64,000 bases of DNA from Cephalopachus bancanus (Eukaryota; Chordata; Mammalia; Primates; Tarsiidae): NCBI GenBank assembly GCA_027257055.1, contig JAPVLO010000056.1:5518001-5582000 (forward strand), written 5' to 3'. Shown in pieces: positions 45,555-57,789 of this stretch. The notes below the pieces were generated by a model that made no database searches, had not been told where the DNA came from, and worked only from the letters and a program-made list of their open reading frames with translations. A program made the translations under genes and the position numbers. Positions within the stretch are counted from its first letter, which is position 1. Every line of letters begins with the position of its first letter.

Positions 45555-46045
45555 TGGATTTGGGCAGAATCTCCCAGCAGTACTAAGCACAATAGCCAAA
45601 AGGTTAAAAATAATCCAAATGTCCATCAGCTGAAGAATAGGCAAATGTGGTCTATCCATATAGCATATGTAGAATATTATTCAATCATAAAAAGAAATAA
45701 ACTACGGATTCATTCCATACCATGGTTGAATGATTGAACTTTGAAAATATAATGTTAGGTGAAAGAAGATGCCAGCCAGGAAAGACCACATATTGTACAA
45801 CTCCATTTATATGAAATGTCTAGACTAGGCCTACAGGCAGAAAGGGGATTAGTGGTTGACAGGGGCAGACGGAAGGGGGAAATGGTGAGTGACCGCTAAT
45901 AGATACAAGGTTTCCATTTGGGATAAAGAGAAATTTCTGGAACTAGATAGTGGAGATGGTTGCACAACATTGAAAATTGCACACTGAAAAATGGTTAAAA
46001 TGGTACATTTTGTTATGTATATTTTATCGTGATAAAAAATACATT
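45555..46045 (+). mobile_element. L1M (L1ME/L1MB-type) 3' end, plus strand
   Basis: CCAAATGTCCATCAGCTGAAGAATAGGCAAATGTGGT, TGGTTGACAGGGGCAGACGG and TTAAAATGGTACATTTTGTTATGTATATTTTATC are the standard series of an old L1 3' end. It ends in an A-rich tail. Confidence 0.85.
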
Positions 46046-46079
46046 AAGAAATGATCTTAAAGGCAGATCCGTCTGCAAC

Positions 46080-46622
46080 AACTGTTTAACTCTCCAGCTA
46101 ATCTGACTTAAGCTTCAAGTCACACACTAAGAAGGCGGGACACAGCAGTAACAGTGGGCTGCCCACCTTTTCTGTGCCCCTCCCAACCATTTCCTATTTC
46201 TAATGTCTTTGGAACTACAAAAAATGGCACGGTTTCCCTTCTTCTCACAAGAAAAACATGAGTACAGGACAAAATCGCACCACCCTGGAGCTACACGATC
46301 AATAGTGAGAGTCAGAGGAAGTATTATCGTTTCGCGGCTGCTTACACCTGGCGTCTCCTGTGAGCACCGGGGGCCTCTCCCTGGTCTCACTGTTTTTGTT
46401 CTTATTGAACTAATTTCTTTTAGGGAATGTGTGCTTCTCATTCTTAATTTTAAGGTCAATGTCTTTCCTGAGTGGCACCGTAAATGTTTAACAAGTATGA
46501 CTAAGCCATTCCTGGTTTCCTACTTTTGTTTTCCAGCATGTGTAAGAAAAGCAGGCCAGGAGGAGATTAAACGCCCAGGTTGAAAGCTTTGAAGTTGATG
46601 TCATGATAGATGCTACAGCTGG
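46080..46622. other. Unexplained CpG-bearing sequence
   Basis: Between an old L1M tail and a hAT element. Compared with the surroundings it is GC-richer and still holds several CpG sites (for example ATCGTTTCGCGGC near 46327 and GCACCG near 46364). Open frames run on both strands (46127-46459 minus, 46203-46583 plus) with no domain I recognise. The look is of a relatively young insert, perhaps retroelement-derived, but no family could be assigned. Confidence 0.3.
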
Positions 46623-46772
46623 AAAGACCCAACACCTTCTTCCAAGAAGCCAGAACAGTAGCAGGCGAGAATATCAACTCTTTAGAGACAGAACGGCAAA
46701 GACCCAACACCTTCTTCCAAGAAGGTGAAACAGGAGCAGGCAAGATTATTAACGCTTTCGGGACTGAATAGC
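46623..46772. repeat. Two diverged tandem copies of a 75-bp unit
   Basis: Copies at 46623-46697 and 46698-46772 start alike for 27 bases (AAAGACCCAACACCTTCTTC and onward) and then diverge moderately, keeping equal length. The unit was not recognised; it directly precedes the MER1-like element and follows the CpG-bearing stretch. Confidence 0.85.
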
Positions 46773-46801
46773 AATGACTTACCGATTCACGTGTTTTAGA
46801 G

Positions 46802-47093
46802 CAGCGGTCCCCAACCTTTTTGGCATCAGGGATCAGTTCTGTGGAAGACAGTTTTTTTTTACAGACTGGGGCAGGGGGCGGGGAGCGGAGATCGTCAGCA
46901 TTTGATTTTCATAAGAAGCGCTCAACGTAGATCCCTTACATACGCAGTTCACAATAGTGTTCACTCTTCTGAGAATCTCATGCCGCTGCGGTGCTCTGCG
47001 AGCCTGTCACTCACCTCCTGCGGTGTGCCGCCTGGTTCCAAACAGGCCAGGACAGGTGGCCGGCCATTCGTGGCCCGGAGTTGGGGACCCCTG
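46802..47093 (+). mobile_element. MER1-like non-autonomous hAT DNA transposon, 8-bp TSD
   Basis: Terminal inverted repeats CAGCGGTCCCCAACCTTTTTGG and ...GTTGGGGACCCCTG. TSD TTTTAGAG (46794-46801) against TTCTAGAG (47094-47101), 7 of 8 the same, as expected for hAT insertion. Internal phrases (TAAGAAGCGCTCAACGTAGATCCCTTACATACGCAGTTCACAATAG) match my memory of the MER1/Charlie3 group. GC-rich frames here (46902-47215) are not genes. Confidence 0.88.
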
Positions 47094-47124
47094 TTCTAGA
47101 GCGCCAACTCTACCTTTTCGTGCA

Positions 47125-47273
47125 CCAGCATGGGACTATGGAGAAAGCACAAGCTTTGGATTGGAGCCAGATAGGTGTTTGCAAATCCCAGTTTGTCCAC
47201 TCTGCTAAATGTTGAACAATGCATAAAAGTGAATTTCACTAGTCTACGATTGTCTCATCATGAAAATGGGGTA
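47125..47273 (+). mobile_element. MIR, plus strand, split by an L1 tail
   Basis: GAGAAAGCACAAGCTTTGGATTGGAGCCAGATAGG ... ATTGTCTCATCATGAAAATGGGGTAG is a MIR; its last part seems to resume after the L1 near 47561 (AGCACAGCATAATAGCTCAATAAA). Confidence 0.8.
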
Positions 47274-47560
47274 GGCAACTTGGATGGACTTAGAGGTTAT
47301 AATACTGAGTGATCTCTCACAGAAACAAAGAACTGAGTATTACATGTGCTCACTCATAAGCGGACTTTGAACAATTATCCTAATACCATAAGAAAAGGAT
47401 TGGCAGTAGTGGGAATCTGCCGTGGGATGAGGGGGCACCCCCATCAACAAGGGTACCTGTATAATGAACATTTGGATACCTAACCCTGAATTGTGCCTCA
47501 TATCTTTAAAATAAAAAAATTAAAAATAAATAAAAAATAAAAGAAGTAAAAAGTATATAC
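47274..47560 (+). mobile_element. L1-H: 5'-truncated LINE-1 3' end, plus strand
   Basis: GCAACTTGGATGGACTTAGAGGTTATAATACTGAGTGATCTCTCAC is the end of ORF2, then 3' UTR with CCTAACCCTGAATTGTGCCTCATATC and an A-rich tail. Inserted in a MIR. The 3' UTR matches the type of L1-A, L1-B and L1-G. Confidence 0.9.
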
Positions 47561-47600
47561 TAAAAGCAACTAGCACAGCATAATAGCTCAATAAAATAAC

Positions 47601-49349
47601 AAATGTAGTAGTAGCTCAATGAAATGTTCAAGAAAAGGAAATTCATATTGGCTGTAGCAATAATCAGAAACTTCTCTTGAGAAAAGAAAGTGAGCAAATG
47701 ACTGAAGTGGTGGTTCGGCAGTGTACAGCAGGCAAGGGATAGCGCTAGCCAGACTCTCCAGACCCCTCAGACCCTTTCTATTGGTCACAAGGCTGCACAG
47801 AAAAGTGCTGAGAGAAAAATAGCCTCCCAACTCATACTCCTTCCAATGATGCAATCTGGACTTCTTTTCTCAAAGAACTGGTAATATATCTGAAGAACCA
47901 AAGGAAGAACCTTCAAGGTCCTCTGCTTATATTATTTTCCTGATTCTGAAGCCTTCCAACTTTGGGATTTGTATCGTCTTTCTGCTAGCTGCCAATGAAC
48001 TTTCTGGACTCAGGTAAGACTTGAACTCTCAAAGCCAGAAAAATGTTATGGACAAATGCTGGTTGCTTACTCCTAGCCTAGAATAGTTAGAGCTAGGAAA
48101 TATCAAAGCGATCTTTTTGTTTAATCACCCGAGTTTTAGTTTAAAATGGGGGGAAAAAATCCCTTTTGTTCCTGTGATAAAAATGATGTGTGTTTATATA
48201 TTAAAACAACAGACAGTAAAAAGCACCATGAAGAAAATAAAAGTCATTTAGAATTCTATGGGAAAACTAAGTGTCAATGTTTTTGTGAAGATTCTTTGAG
48301 ATATAATTTCATATCTACGTAACTGTCACATTAAAAAATAATTGAATAGACTCAGAAATTGTCTTTATTTTTATGCTTACTAATTGGGGGATAGTCTTCT
48401 GCTCTCAAGTGAAAATTTGGACAGTCCCATGACCTGGCGATTATAGGTATTTAAGATTTAAGTTAAATCTTCCTTGTTCAGCTTTGGGCTTGTCTGCTGG
48501 CGACAAGTGAACTATTTTACTCTGAGTCCCTGTTCTCCAGTTGCTGGGGAACCTCTGGTTCAGGCCCCAGCCTCTAGGAATCTGGGTGTTGCCTGAGGCT
48601 TCTAGTGAGTGCTCAGACCCCTTCCCCTTTCATGAAAATTTATTGTGCGGAAACTAATGCTACCTGGACTTTCTCTCACCTTATTGACCTAATGTGGGCC
48701 ATAAGAAACCTTCACACATATTTGCCTGAACAGTTCTGGGAGTTCAGGCCAGTCCCAATTCAGCAGCAACTATAGATTTCCATGATGGATTCAGACATAA
48801 GTCTACTAAGTTTTCCCAACTGCAAGAGACATATTCCAAGTCCTAGAAGTGAACACATTGAACACACTTCTTTTTATAAGAAGTAAAGGACCAATGCTCC
48901 TCTTCCTCCTGGGGAATGCAAGAGGTAAGGAAATATTCATAGTGCTGCTTGCTCATGTATGGTACATGATGAAACAGTACAAGCCACAATTTATCAGTAC
49001 AGTTGTGGAGCATTGATTGGGCTCAGCTGGTTATTTCTCAGTTTCATTGGATTGGGAGTCACCTGAAGCCTTTTTTCAGACACTTCATGAAGTATCTGAA
49101 GCTGGGGAAGTCAGGCATCATTTTCCACATTGCCCTGCGTTTGGCTAGCATTACATGTCAGTTGGGCTTCTTTTGTGGCAACTGGCTTCTCCCAGTCAGT
49201 GCTGCAAGATACTCATGTGTGTTTTGTTAAAACCACTTTTTTAAATGGTCCAGTACTAGGCTATGGTCAATTATTTTGTGTGCACTTGAGAAGAGTGTAC
49301 CACCTGAAATTTGGGGTTGTAGTGTACTATAGATATTAACTACTTTAAT
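47601..49349. other. Unannotated sequence
   Basis: About 1.75 kb without a recognised gene or repeat; several short open frames without domains. Confidence 0.4.
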
Positions 49350-50556
49350 TCTGTTCATTATGTTACTCATTTTTAGTAGCCTTACCAATTTTTTAAAAAA
49401 ATTTTGTTCTATACATACTTAGAGTTATGTTAAAATATTTACAGTTGGGAGCTTGTCTATTTCTGCTTTCTGTCGTGTCACATTTTGCTTTATGTATTTT
49501 GAGTCTGTGTTATTACATGTTTACAAATTTAGGATTTTTAAAATCTTTCTGTGAACTGACCCTTTTGTCATCATAAAAGTCTCTCTTTGTCTCTATTAAT
49601 CATTATTGTCTGAAAGCTTACTTTCTCTGATATAAGTGCACCAGCCTCTTGTTAGTTATTGTTTGCATAATATATGTTTTCTCCTTCTTTGGTTTCAATT
49701 TTTTTTTGTATTCTATTCAGTGTCTCTTGGAGAGATGGTTTAGATGGACAAATTTTAGTTCAATCTGACAATATCTGTCTTCTAAATCGAGTGTTTTGTC
49801 CATTTACATTTAAAATAAAGTTGACATAGTTGGATTTGAGCTTTCTAGCTTGCTATTTGTTTTTATTTTGGACCATCTGTTCCATGTTACTTTGTTTTCC
49901 CTCTTTTCTTCTTTTGGAATACACATTTTTGCATTATTCAGTATTTCCTCTTCTACTCATTTTTATTTAAATACACCTCTTCTTTTGGTGATTACCCTAG
50001 AGACTACAACATTAATTCTCAAGTTATTCAATAACCTTAAATTAGAAATTTTACCACTCTAAAGAGATACAGGAATCTTAACGTTATCTCCTTCCCACTC
50101 ATTTTGCTACTATTTTTATGTAATTCACTTCTATGTATGTCATAAATTTCAAAAGATACTATTGTTTCAAAGAGTCCATATTGTTTTATTTACTTACCCT
50201 TTTTAATTCTCCATTTTCCTTTTGCAGTTTTGTTCTTCCACATCACATGGTTTCATTTTCTTTCAGACAGAATTGTTGAAAGTTATTTTTAAGTTGTAGT
50301 AGATTTGTTGCTGATAAGCATGTTATCTCCAGATTTTTCCATCTGAAATATTTCTATATGAGCTTCATTTTTGGAAAGTATATTTGCCAAGTACAAATTA
50401 TAGATTGATACATTTTTCTTTCATTGCTTTAAAAACACTTTCCTGCCTTCTGCAGGTTTTATTAAAGAGGCTGCTGTTAGTTTTATTGTAACTTCTTTCT
50501 AGGCAATGTGCTTCACCACACGTTCCCCTCTCCCTGCTTCTTTTAGTTTTTCTTTT

Positions 50557-50557
<1 letters not shown>

Positions 50558-50587
<30 letters not shown>
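50558..50587. repeat. (CT)n microsatellite
   Basis: Uninterrupted TC/CT run, within the ancient L1 remnant. Confidence 0.95.
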
Positions 50588-50606
50588 TACTCTCTTTACA
50601 TACCAC

Positions 50607-50609
<3 letters not shown>

Positions 50610-50655
<46 letters not shown>

Positions 50656-50662
50656 GCGCGCC
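50610..50662. repeat. (CA)n microsatellite ending in CG repeats
   Basis: About 20 CA units followed by CGCACGCGCGCC. The alternating purine-pyrimidine tail has Z-DNA potential. Confidence 0.95.
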
Positions 50663-50777
50663 TTTGGTTTTCAGGAATTTGATTAGATAAGCTTTTAACC
50701 TGCTTGGAGTTTACTGAGATTCTTGAATTGGTCAGTTATCTCTGATACATTTTGAATATTCTCTTCTGGTAAATCTT

Positions 50778-51064
50778 TTTTTTTTTTGAGTTGGAGTCTC
50801 ACTCTGTTGCCCAGACTGGAGTGCAGTGGCGGCTCCCGGCCACCACAGCCTCGACCTGCTGAGCTCCAGCGATCCTTCCGCCTCAGCCTTCCAAGTAGCT
50901 GGAACTACAGGCGCGCGCTATCACGCCCGGCTGATTTTTTGATTTATTGTAGAGATGAGGTCTCGCCAAGTTGGCCAGGAGGGTCTCAAACCCACGGGCT
51001 CAGGCAATCCACTCACCTCGGCCTCCCAAAGCGCGGGATTACAGGCTGAGCCACCGAGTCCAGC
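50778..51064 (-). mobile_element. Alu (lineage-type), minus strand, perfect 14-bp TSD
   Basis: TTCTGGTAAATCTT at 50764-50777 and 51066-51079 is an exact TSD. Dimeric, CpG sites largely kept, GATTTATTG linker. Confidence 0.96.
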
Positions 51065-51200
51065 TTTCTGGTAAATCTTCAAATATTTCTTTGCATTGGC
51101 CCTAGGTCTTGTAATTTCATTCTGGGTAGAATGTAGGTTCTAACAAATATTTATTTCTCTAAATATGCAAAGCACAGCTACTTTTTACAGTGTTTGCTTA

Positions 51201-52689
51201 CCTGTCTGAATTTACATTTATGCTTTATATCTCATTATTACTCATTTTATAGTCTTATAAACTCAATTCTATATTTACATATACCCATTTTTAATTTTAT
51301 TTCTTATTTCTAAATGTCTTACAATGAGAAGATTGACAGGATTTTTAGTACACCATATTTACAGAACAAAATTACAAGTTTTGTTTCTTGAATCTACTCT
51401 TAAACCCTATGTTTCCCTAGATAATAATCAACTTCATCCAGAATTTCAAAACTTATTACAATAGAGTTTTACAAGCATTATTTGAAGTAATTTCTCTTGT
51501 AACTAATATATTTGTCTTCATTTTCTTCCTAATTTTATATGCTGTTTTCCCCTCTTATTTATTTTTCTTAGGCAAACTAATGGCTAGTTTATTTCATTTA
51601 TTTCTTCAAGAGAATTCTTCTTGGCTTATCCAACAATTACACTGTTTGATTTATTTAGTGTGATGCCAGTATATAATTAATATATTTTAATCTAATTGCA
51701 ATCTGTGAATTTTCTTCTGGGTACATCTTTAGCAAAGTTAAATAAATTTCAATGTCAATTTTTTTTTTTTGTAGTTTTTCAGACATTTCTAGATATTTTC
51801 TAGTATCCTTTTTTGACATATAAATTAAGACCCTGTCTACATTTCTAAATAAATTTTCTCTCTGCTTTGTTATTAATTTTTAATTATTGTTGTTTTTTTG
51901 TCCAAAAATGTAATATGGTATAATTTTACTTCCTGAGTTTAATGGAAGTTTTAAAACTTTCTAATACATGATCATTATTATAAATATCTTATGAGTCGTT
52001 GAAAAAAACATATTTTATATTTATAGATAATAAAGCTTAATTTATCTCTATTTTTATTTGTATATCTAGATATTTAGCTTTACTTACATCTACCCATTAT
52101 GTCAAATTACTGATTGTGCTCATTGAGATCTCTGTGCCCACAAATTTTACACATTTAATATGCATTTTCATGAGTTTTACTTCACATACATGGATTGTGT
52201 TTATTTCAAAGCTTAAATAGTTATTAGAGTTATAACCTATTATTTGTTCTATTTTATGATTTTATTTGTTTAAACATTCTTGTTTAGGGCATTTATTTTA
52301 CCTTGATTTCAAGTTTTTCTGGTAACAATAATAGTAATCATAATATAGCCTACATGTTTTCATTAGTCTGGCTTTTCCCATACGTTTTCTTTATATCAGT
52401 GTTTTCTGAGATGCTTTGTTTTAGAAATATCAGTTTTTATTTTATTTATTATGAGTACTTAAAATATAATTTAATTATTTGTTCTATTTTAATTATTATG
52501 CTCACAAAATGATTATGGGCTTCCATCTATTTTTTATATTTTCTATTATTTTTGAAAATTGTGTTCTTGCTTTTAGCTGCCTTTCAAAAAAACTTAAGTA
52601 TGCTTTGAGATAATTGTCTTTGATCGTCTCATCTAGTAATTTGAAAGGTATACAGTTTACTTTTAGCTTCATTCATAGTTATACCATTT
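51201..52689. other. Very AT-rich sequence, perhaps ancient L1 debris
   Basis: Long T- and A-rich runs with no family I can assign with confidence; the region around 51740-52100 has an antisense-L1 look. No gene. Confidence 0.35.
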
Positions 52690-52850
52690 AATATTCACAA
52701 AAGCCCTTGTGGTGAGGATTAATGTTTTCTACTCTAAAGACAGGAAATGGCAGCTCCCGGGGCAAAAGTATCTAACCCAAAGCGACAAACTTGGGAGTTG
52801 AAGCCAGCATTCTACCTACCTTGTAATCTTCACTGTGGCAGTGTACTGCC
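52690..52850 (-). mobile_element. MIR, minus strand
   Basis: AATATTCACAAAAGCCCTTGTGGTGAGGATTAATG ... AAAGACAGGAAATGGCAG ... TGGGAGTTGAAGCCAGCATTCTACC follows antisense MIR. Confidence 0.65.
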
Positions 52851-54404
52851 TTTGAGGTAGTAAGTGGCATAACATAGGTGAGGATAGAGTGCTCTAGGTA
52901 CAGAGCTGAGTCATTAATGGATTCTTCCTGGGACTTGAGGGTGGAAACTCAGGGGAGCACCAGACAGCAGGAAATATTTGAGAATAGCCTTGAATAATTA
53001 ATAGATATTTTCCAGGTGAGCAAGGAAGAAGACAAATGTGAGCAAAAGGTGTGCCAGCTTTTGTTTCTTAAAGGAATGAATCCATGCTTTCTATTCGCTC
53101 ATTTCTAGACACAAAATAGGTACTTAGTAAAGGTTTATCGGCTTAATTTATTTAGTCATTCTCTTTGTCCCACGTGCCAGGTATGCCATTGGCCTCTCCA
53201 GTGTTTTCCTACCCTTTTTCCTACTAAGAAAAATCTAGTTTTATTGGAGGCAGCAATGTGCCCAGGTAAAAAGGTGGTGTTTTTGTAGCCTCTCTCATAG
53301 CTTGAGGAGATAAACAGAAATTGTTGAGGGGACTACTGGGAGAGCTCCATAAGAGAGAAACAGACAGCTGATATGTTTCTTTTTGCCTTTGCTCTCATTT
53401 TCTGATTCCTGCTTAGAATTGTGTATGTCTTGAACCATGGGTCAGCCTTGAGTATGGAAACCACATGACAGCAACAGTTAAACGGAAAGGCAGAGGGCAC
53501 CTGGATCCCTGATGACGATGTGAGGACACATGTCAATTCTGAATTCCTATTTTGAGGTTTTTTAAAGGTGAAAAATAAACTTCTCTCTTCTTTAGGCCAC
53601 TTATTTCTATTCTCTGCTACTAGCAGCCAAAACCTAACTGATATTGGCCACATTTATCATCTACTCCAGAAATCTACATGCAGATGTCTAGGGGAACTTA
53701 CAAATACTTATGGCTAGAAATTACTATTTGGGAAATGCACAGAAGTACTGAGCTAATTCCCCAGCCTGGACCCCATTTCCAAAGCCAGTCTGATACCAAC
53801 CATACAACCTGGAAGAATTCCAGAAGCCTTTCAGGAAGAGAAAGTGGCTGCTATTGCTGCTAATACTGCTACAGTTTAGTGGAAACTGAAAGGCTGGAAT
53901 GATGACCTTTCAAGAAGAACAAATGTTATTAAATAATGGATTTTTGTCACACCTCCTGCAACAGTCAAGAGCAAAAGGATGAAAAGGGAATCCTATTCTT
54001 CTATTAATAACTCCTCAGTCAGTCTCATGCTGACAAAGCAGAAAGCAGCTGTAAAATTAGCAATTGTGTCTGCAAATTAGCCCCTTGCAAAGCCATAAAA
54101 AGAGAAAAAGAATTAAGAAAAATTATTTTAATGGAGTCAAGGATGGAAAAACCAAGAGTGATAGAGCATAAATGCCCAGAAAACTCATACTTATTTTAAA
54201 AAAGATATTACCCAGGTTTTAAATAGCTGCTTATAACTGTGTATGAAGAAAGTGTTAATTTATAGCCCTTGGATCAGTGGCTTTTCTTAATGGCTCCTTG
54301 GAGCAAATCTGCCAGAACTTGGAAGAGCACAAGGTTTAGGTTGATGTTAATAAATACTACCTCATCCAACCCTATCTGAGAAATTTCTATTCCATGTTAG
54401 ATAG
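52851..54404. other. Unannotated sequence
   Basis: About 1.55 kb without a recognised gene or repeat. Open frame 53333-53653 (minus, 106 residues) has no recognisable domain. Confidence 0.4.
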
Positions 54405-54620
54405 GCAATACAGTCAGTGAAAAGACGTTATTAGAGGCAAATAGTTAGATTTGAACCCTGGTTCTGCTCCCTCACTAGTTGCAGGAAAGGCTTTGCACCA
54501 TTCTGGGCCTCGATTTTGTCTTCCGTCAAAACAGAGGGTTATTATGCTTCAGTGTATTAATAGCATTACATTTAACGACATGCAGAGAACCTGGTCCCTA
54601 GCAGGTTCTTAGTCCTCTTC
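54405..54620 (+). mobile_element. MIR, plus strand
   Basis: TAGATTTGAACCCTGGTTCTGCTCCCTCACTAGTTGCAGG ... CACCATTCTGGGCCTCGATTTTGTC is the MIR 5' half and core. Confidence 0.8.
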
Positions 54621-55552
54621 TACTTTCCCTTCCTTGTAAATGGCCAGGAATACTAAACGTTCTTGCAAAACTATGCAAAGCAGTTTCATTTAGCTCTGTG
54701 ACATTCTTCCCATTAGAAGATCAATTCCTGCAGAGGAACCGATCACATTTAAAAAATTTATGAGTGGTCTCAGGCAATAGGCTCCCAATTACAATTTTAT
54801 AAAAATGATAGGTCAGTACCCAATAGTGGGGGATAATTAAAAAAAATAGAACCTGAGATTTTTTTTTTTTAACTGTAAAAAGGAAAGGGTTCTCCATTTC
54901 CAGCAAGGAACACACACAAGGAGCAGGAATTTTAAGTTTGTACAGCCTGCATCATTTGTGGCTCTGGAAGTTTCCACATCCATAGTCATTTAATAATACT
55001 CTTTCAGTTTCAAGAGAAAGTGAGGGGTTTGGGACTCTGTTGGAGGATTTGGAGTCTCAATCACTCCTAATTTCTCCCAGAACCGAAAAATGGCATGGTA
55101 TAGACAAAACAACTAAACTCACAATGCATAAGGAGGACAAACACTGTTTGAAGGTGAATAAATCACTGAAAAAAACCTGAACAGCTTAAAAAACCCCAAC
55201 TTTTTCTAATTAATGGCTATAGCTTACAAGATTGGATTTATAACTTATTAAAATCTAACAATCTATACTTGTATTAGAGACACAGCCAGAGTTACGTACA
55301 AACGTAGTAATGTAGCCCCAGAATCATTTCCCTTTAGACTTTCAGGTATCAAGATCATAAGATCTGGTATAGGGCAGATCCTTAGAAATGATTTAAATTT
55401 CTTAACAACATAGCTGTAGAATAGTCTTCCCACTCGTGTTTGAGCGTTTCCAGCAACAGAAAAGAACATTCTTCCCAGAGTAGTTTCATTTAATTCAACA
55501 CACAGGTATTGAGATCCTCTGATACATCAAGCAATTGTTTATACAGAGGATA
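54621..55552. other. Unannotated sequence
   Basis: No feature recognised. Confidence 0.4.
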
Positions 55553-55993
55553 TGTATTAGCTTCCCTGGGCTGCTATCAGAGAATATCACAAACTAGGTG
55601 ACTAAAGACAAGAGAAATGTATTGTCTCACAATTCCAGAGGCTAGAGATTCAAAATCAAAGTGTCTTTAGGGCTACGATCCCTCTGAAACCTATAAGGGA
55701 GAATCCTTTCTCACGTCTTCCAGCTTCTGTTGTTTGCCAACCACTCTTGGCATTTCTTGGCTTGTAGATACATTAATCGCTGCCTCCATCTCCACATGAC
55801 CATCTTTTTGCTGTGTTGTCTCTTCTTATAAGGACACCAGTCATAAGGATTAAGGGCTTATCCTAGTCCAGTATGACCTTCCTTTAACTAATTACATTTG
55901 CAATGATCTTATTTCCAAAAAGGTCCTGTTCTCAGGTATTGGGGATTAGGACTTCATCATATCTTTTTTGGAGACACAATTTAACTAATAATA
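55553..55993 (-). mobile_element. MLT1-type MaLR LTR, minus strand
   Basis: The complete antisense series is visible: TGTATTAGCTTCCCTGGGCTGC, ATTGTCTCACAATTCCAGAGGCTAGA, TTATAAGGACACCAGTCATAAGG, CCAGTATGACC, AGGACTTCATCATATC and GACACAATTTAACTAATAATA. About 440 bp, a full LTR. No clear TSD. Confidence 0.92.
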
Positions 55994-56054
55994 CCACACT
56001 GTTAAGAACTGGTGTCTGCTTTGAATAGCTTCTAGTCCTGCAGCTTCCCATAGC

Positions 56055-56265
56055 AAGCTTAGAAATCAGACAAACTGGGCTTTAAAACTCCGCTAAACCC
56101 ACCTAGTGGCCAACTGACCTTAGCAAAGTTACATATCCCATATTTTCATCTACCCCTCCTCCCAAAAAAGGAGCAAAACTTGAGAAAATTGAACACATCA
56201 GTGACTACAGAGTGTGTATCAAGATCATTAGTACATAGTAGGCACAGAATGAATGCTGTTTTTCT
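56055..56265 (+). mobile_element. MIR, plus strand
   Basis: ATCAGACAAACTGGGCTTTAAAACTCCGCTAAACCCACC ... TTAGCAAAGTTACATATCCC ... TAGTAGGCACAGAATGAATGCTG follows MIR to its 3' end. Confidence 0.75.
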
Positions 56266-56289
56266 TTCTTTCCTAATATAGGGCTTTAT

Positions 56290-56326
56290 TGTACAATCGA
56301 TTTATTCATTTATATACTCATTTTTT
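56290..56326 (-). mobile_element. L2 3' end, left piece, minus strand
   Basis: GATTTATTCATTTATATACTCATTTTTT; the element continues after L1-E at 57790. Confidence 0.55.
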
Positions 56327-57776
56327 GTTGTTGTTATTTTACAGATGTGCTGTACAATTCAGGGTTAGGTATACAAGTAGTCATCATACAGGTGAAGTTT
56401 GAGCCGCCCTTTGGTCCCCACATCACCTTGTTTGTGATCAGGTACCCTTGTTGGTGCTATGTCCCCACCCCCACCCCTTACAGTTTCTTGCTACTGCCAG
56501 TCCCTTTTTTATAATAATACTGTAGATGTTCAGGGTCTGCTTATGAGTGAGAACATGTGGTACTCACTCAGTTCTTTATTTCTGTGATAAAGCACTCATA
56601 GACTCTAAGTCCATCTAGGTTGCTGCAAAGTCCATAATTTTGTCCTTTTTTATGGCTGTGTGATATTTCATTGTGTATACATACCACATTTTCTTTATCC
56701 AGCCCACTTTCAATGGGCAGCATGGTTGGTTCCATGTTTTTGCTATTGTGAATAATACTACAATAAACCTCATGAAACCTACCCATGAGCATGTGTGGGT
56801 ATCTTTTTTATAGCATGATTTGAGTTCCTTCAGGTATATTCCCAGAAGGGAGATTGCTGGGTCATATGAAAGGTCAATTTTTAGATTTTTAAGGAGTCAC
56901 CACACTGTTTTCCACAGAGATTGTACTAGTTTACATTCTCACCAATGTAGAAGTGTTTCCTTTTCCCCACATTCAAATTTTCCGGCATCTGTTGTTTTGA
57001 GTTATTGATGATGACCATCTTGACTGAAGTTAGGTGGTGTTTCAGTGTGGCTTTAATTTGCATTTCTTTTATGATTAATGAAGCTGAGCGTTGTTTCATG
57101 TATCTGTTGACTGCTTGTTTGTCTTCTTTTGATAAGTGTCTATTCACATCTTTTGCCCACTTTTTAATAGGGTTGTTTTTCTTTTCCTTTCAGCATATTT
57201 GATTTCCTTGCATATATGATTTCCTTAGATGTTAAGCCTTTGTCAGATATACAGTTGGCAAATATTTTTTCCCAGTCTGTGGGCTGTCTTTCTGCTCTCT
57301 TGATGGTTTATTTTGCTTTGCAGTTTGATACGGTCCCACTTGTCTATCTTATCTTTTATGGCATGGGCGCTTGGGGTTTTGATCAAGAATTGGTTGCCAT
57401 TCCAATTTCCATTATGGTGTCTCCTGCGTTTTCTAAGATTCTTACAATCTGAGGTTCTGTATTTAGGTCTTTGATCCATTTAGAGTCGATTTTTGTGTAT
57501 GGTAATAGATACTCCTTCAATTTTCTGCATGTGGACAGTTAGTTTTCCCAGCACCATTTATTAAACAGGCTGTCTCCCCAGTGGTTGCTGGTGGATGCTT
57601 TGTTGAAGATGAGTTGGTTGAGAAATTGAGGTTTTGCTTCTGGAATCTCTATCCTGTTCTATTGGTCTATATGCCTGTCCTTGTACCAATACCAGGTAGT
57701 TTTGATTATTGTAGCCTTATATTAAATCTTAAGGTCTGGAAGTCTGATACCTCCCACTTTGTTTCTTTTGCTGTAC
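56327..57776 (-). mobile_element. L1-E: 5'-truncated LINE-1, minus strand, exact 13-bp TSD
   Basis: ATACTCATTTTTT occurs at 56314-56326 and 57777-57789. The insert starts (in reverse) with a T-rich tail, then GTGCTGTACAATTCAGGG 3' UTR, and ends inside ORF2. It carries the Cys-His region and distal ORF2 frames with several breaks. At 56768-56792 it holds about 20 bases foreign to L1 that match the MIR at 58146-58165. Confidence 0.95.
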
Positions 57777-57789
57777 ATACTCATTTTTT

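Larger units (their letters stand above)
49350..51200 (-). mobile_element. Ancient HAL1/L1M-type LINE remnant, minus strand
   Basis: TAAGTGCACCAGCCTCTTGTTAGTTATTGTTTGCATAATATATG and GTCCATTTACATTTAAAATAAAGTTGACATAG match antisense L1 endonuclease-region sequence. Further on, TTTGGTTTTCAGGAATTTGATTAGATAAGC and TCAAATATTTCTTTGC match antisense ORF1 of the HAL1/L1M type. Microsatellites and an Alu interrupt it. Confidence 0.65.

Noticed and set aside
46203..46583. 126-codon plus-strand frame as a gene
   Set aside because: A frame of similar length runs on the opposite strand, no domain is recognised, and the region is suspected to be an insertion; kept only as an unexplained stretch.
46790..46815. 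12-base match between the start of the MER1-like element and the solo LTR near 22540
   Set aside because: TTAGAGCAGCGG is shared, but it spans the TSD boundary in one case and is short enough to be chance.
46902..47215. Three overlapping GC-rich open frames
   Set aside because: They lie within the MER1-like hAT element, which has no coding capacity of its own.
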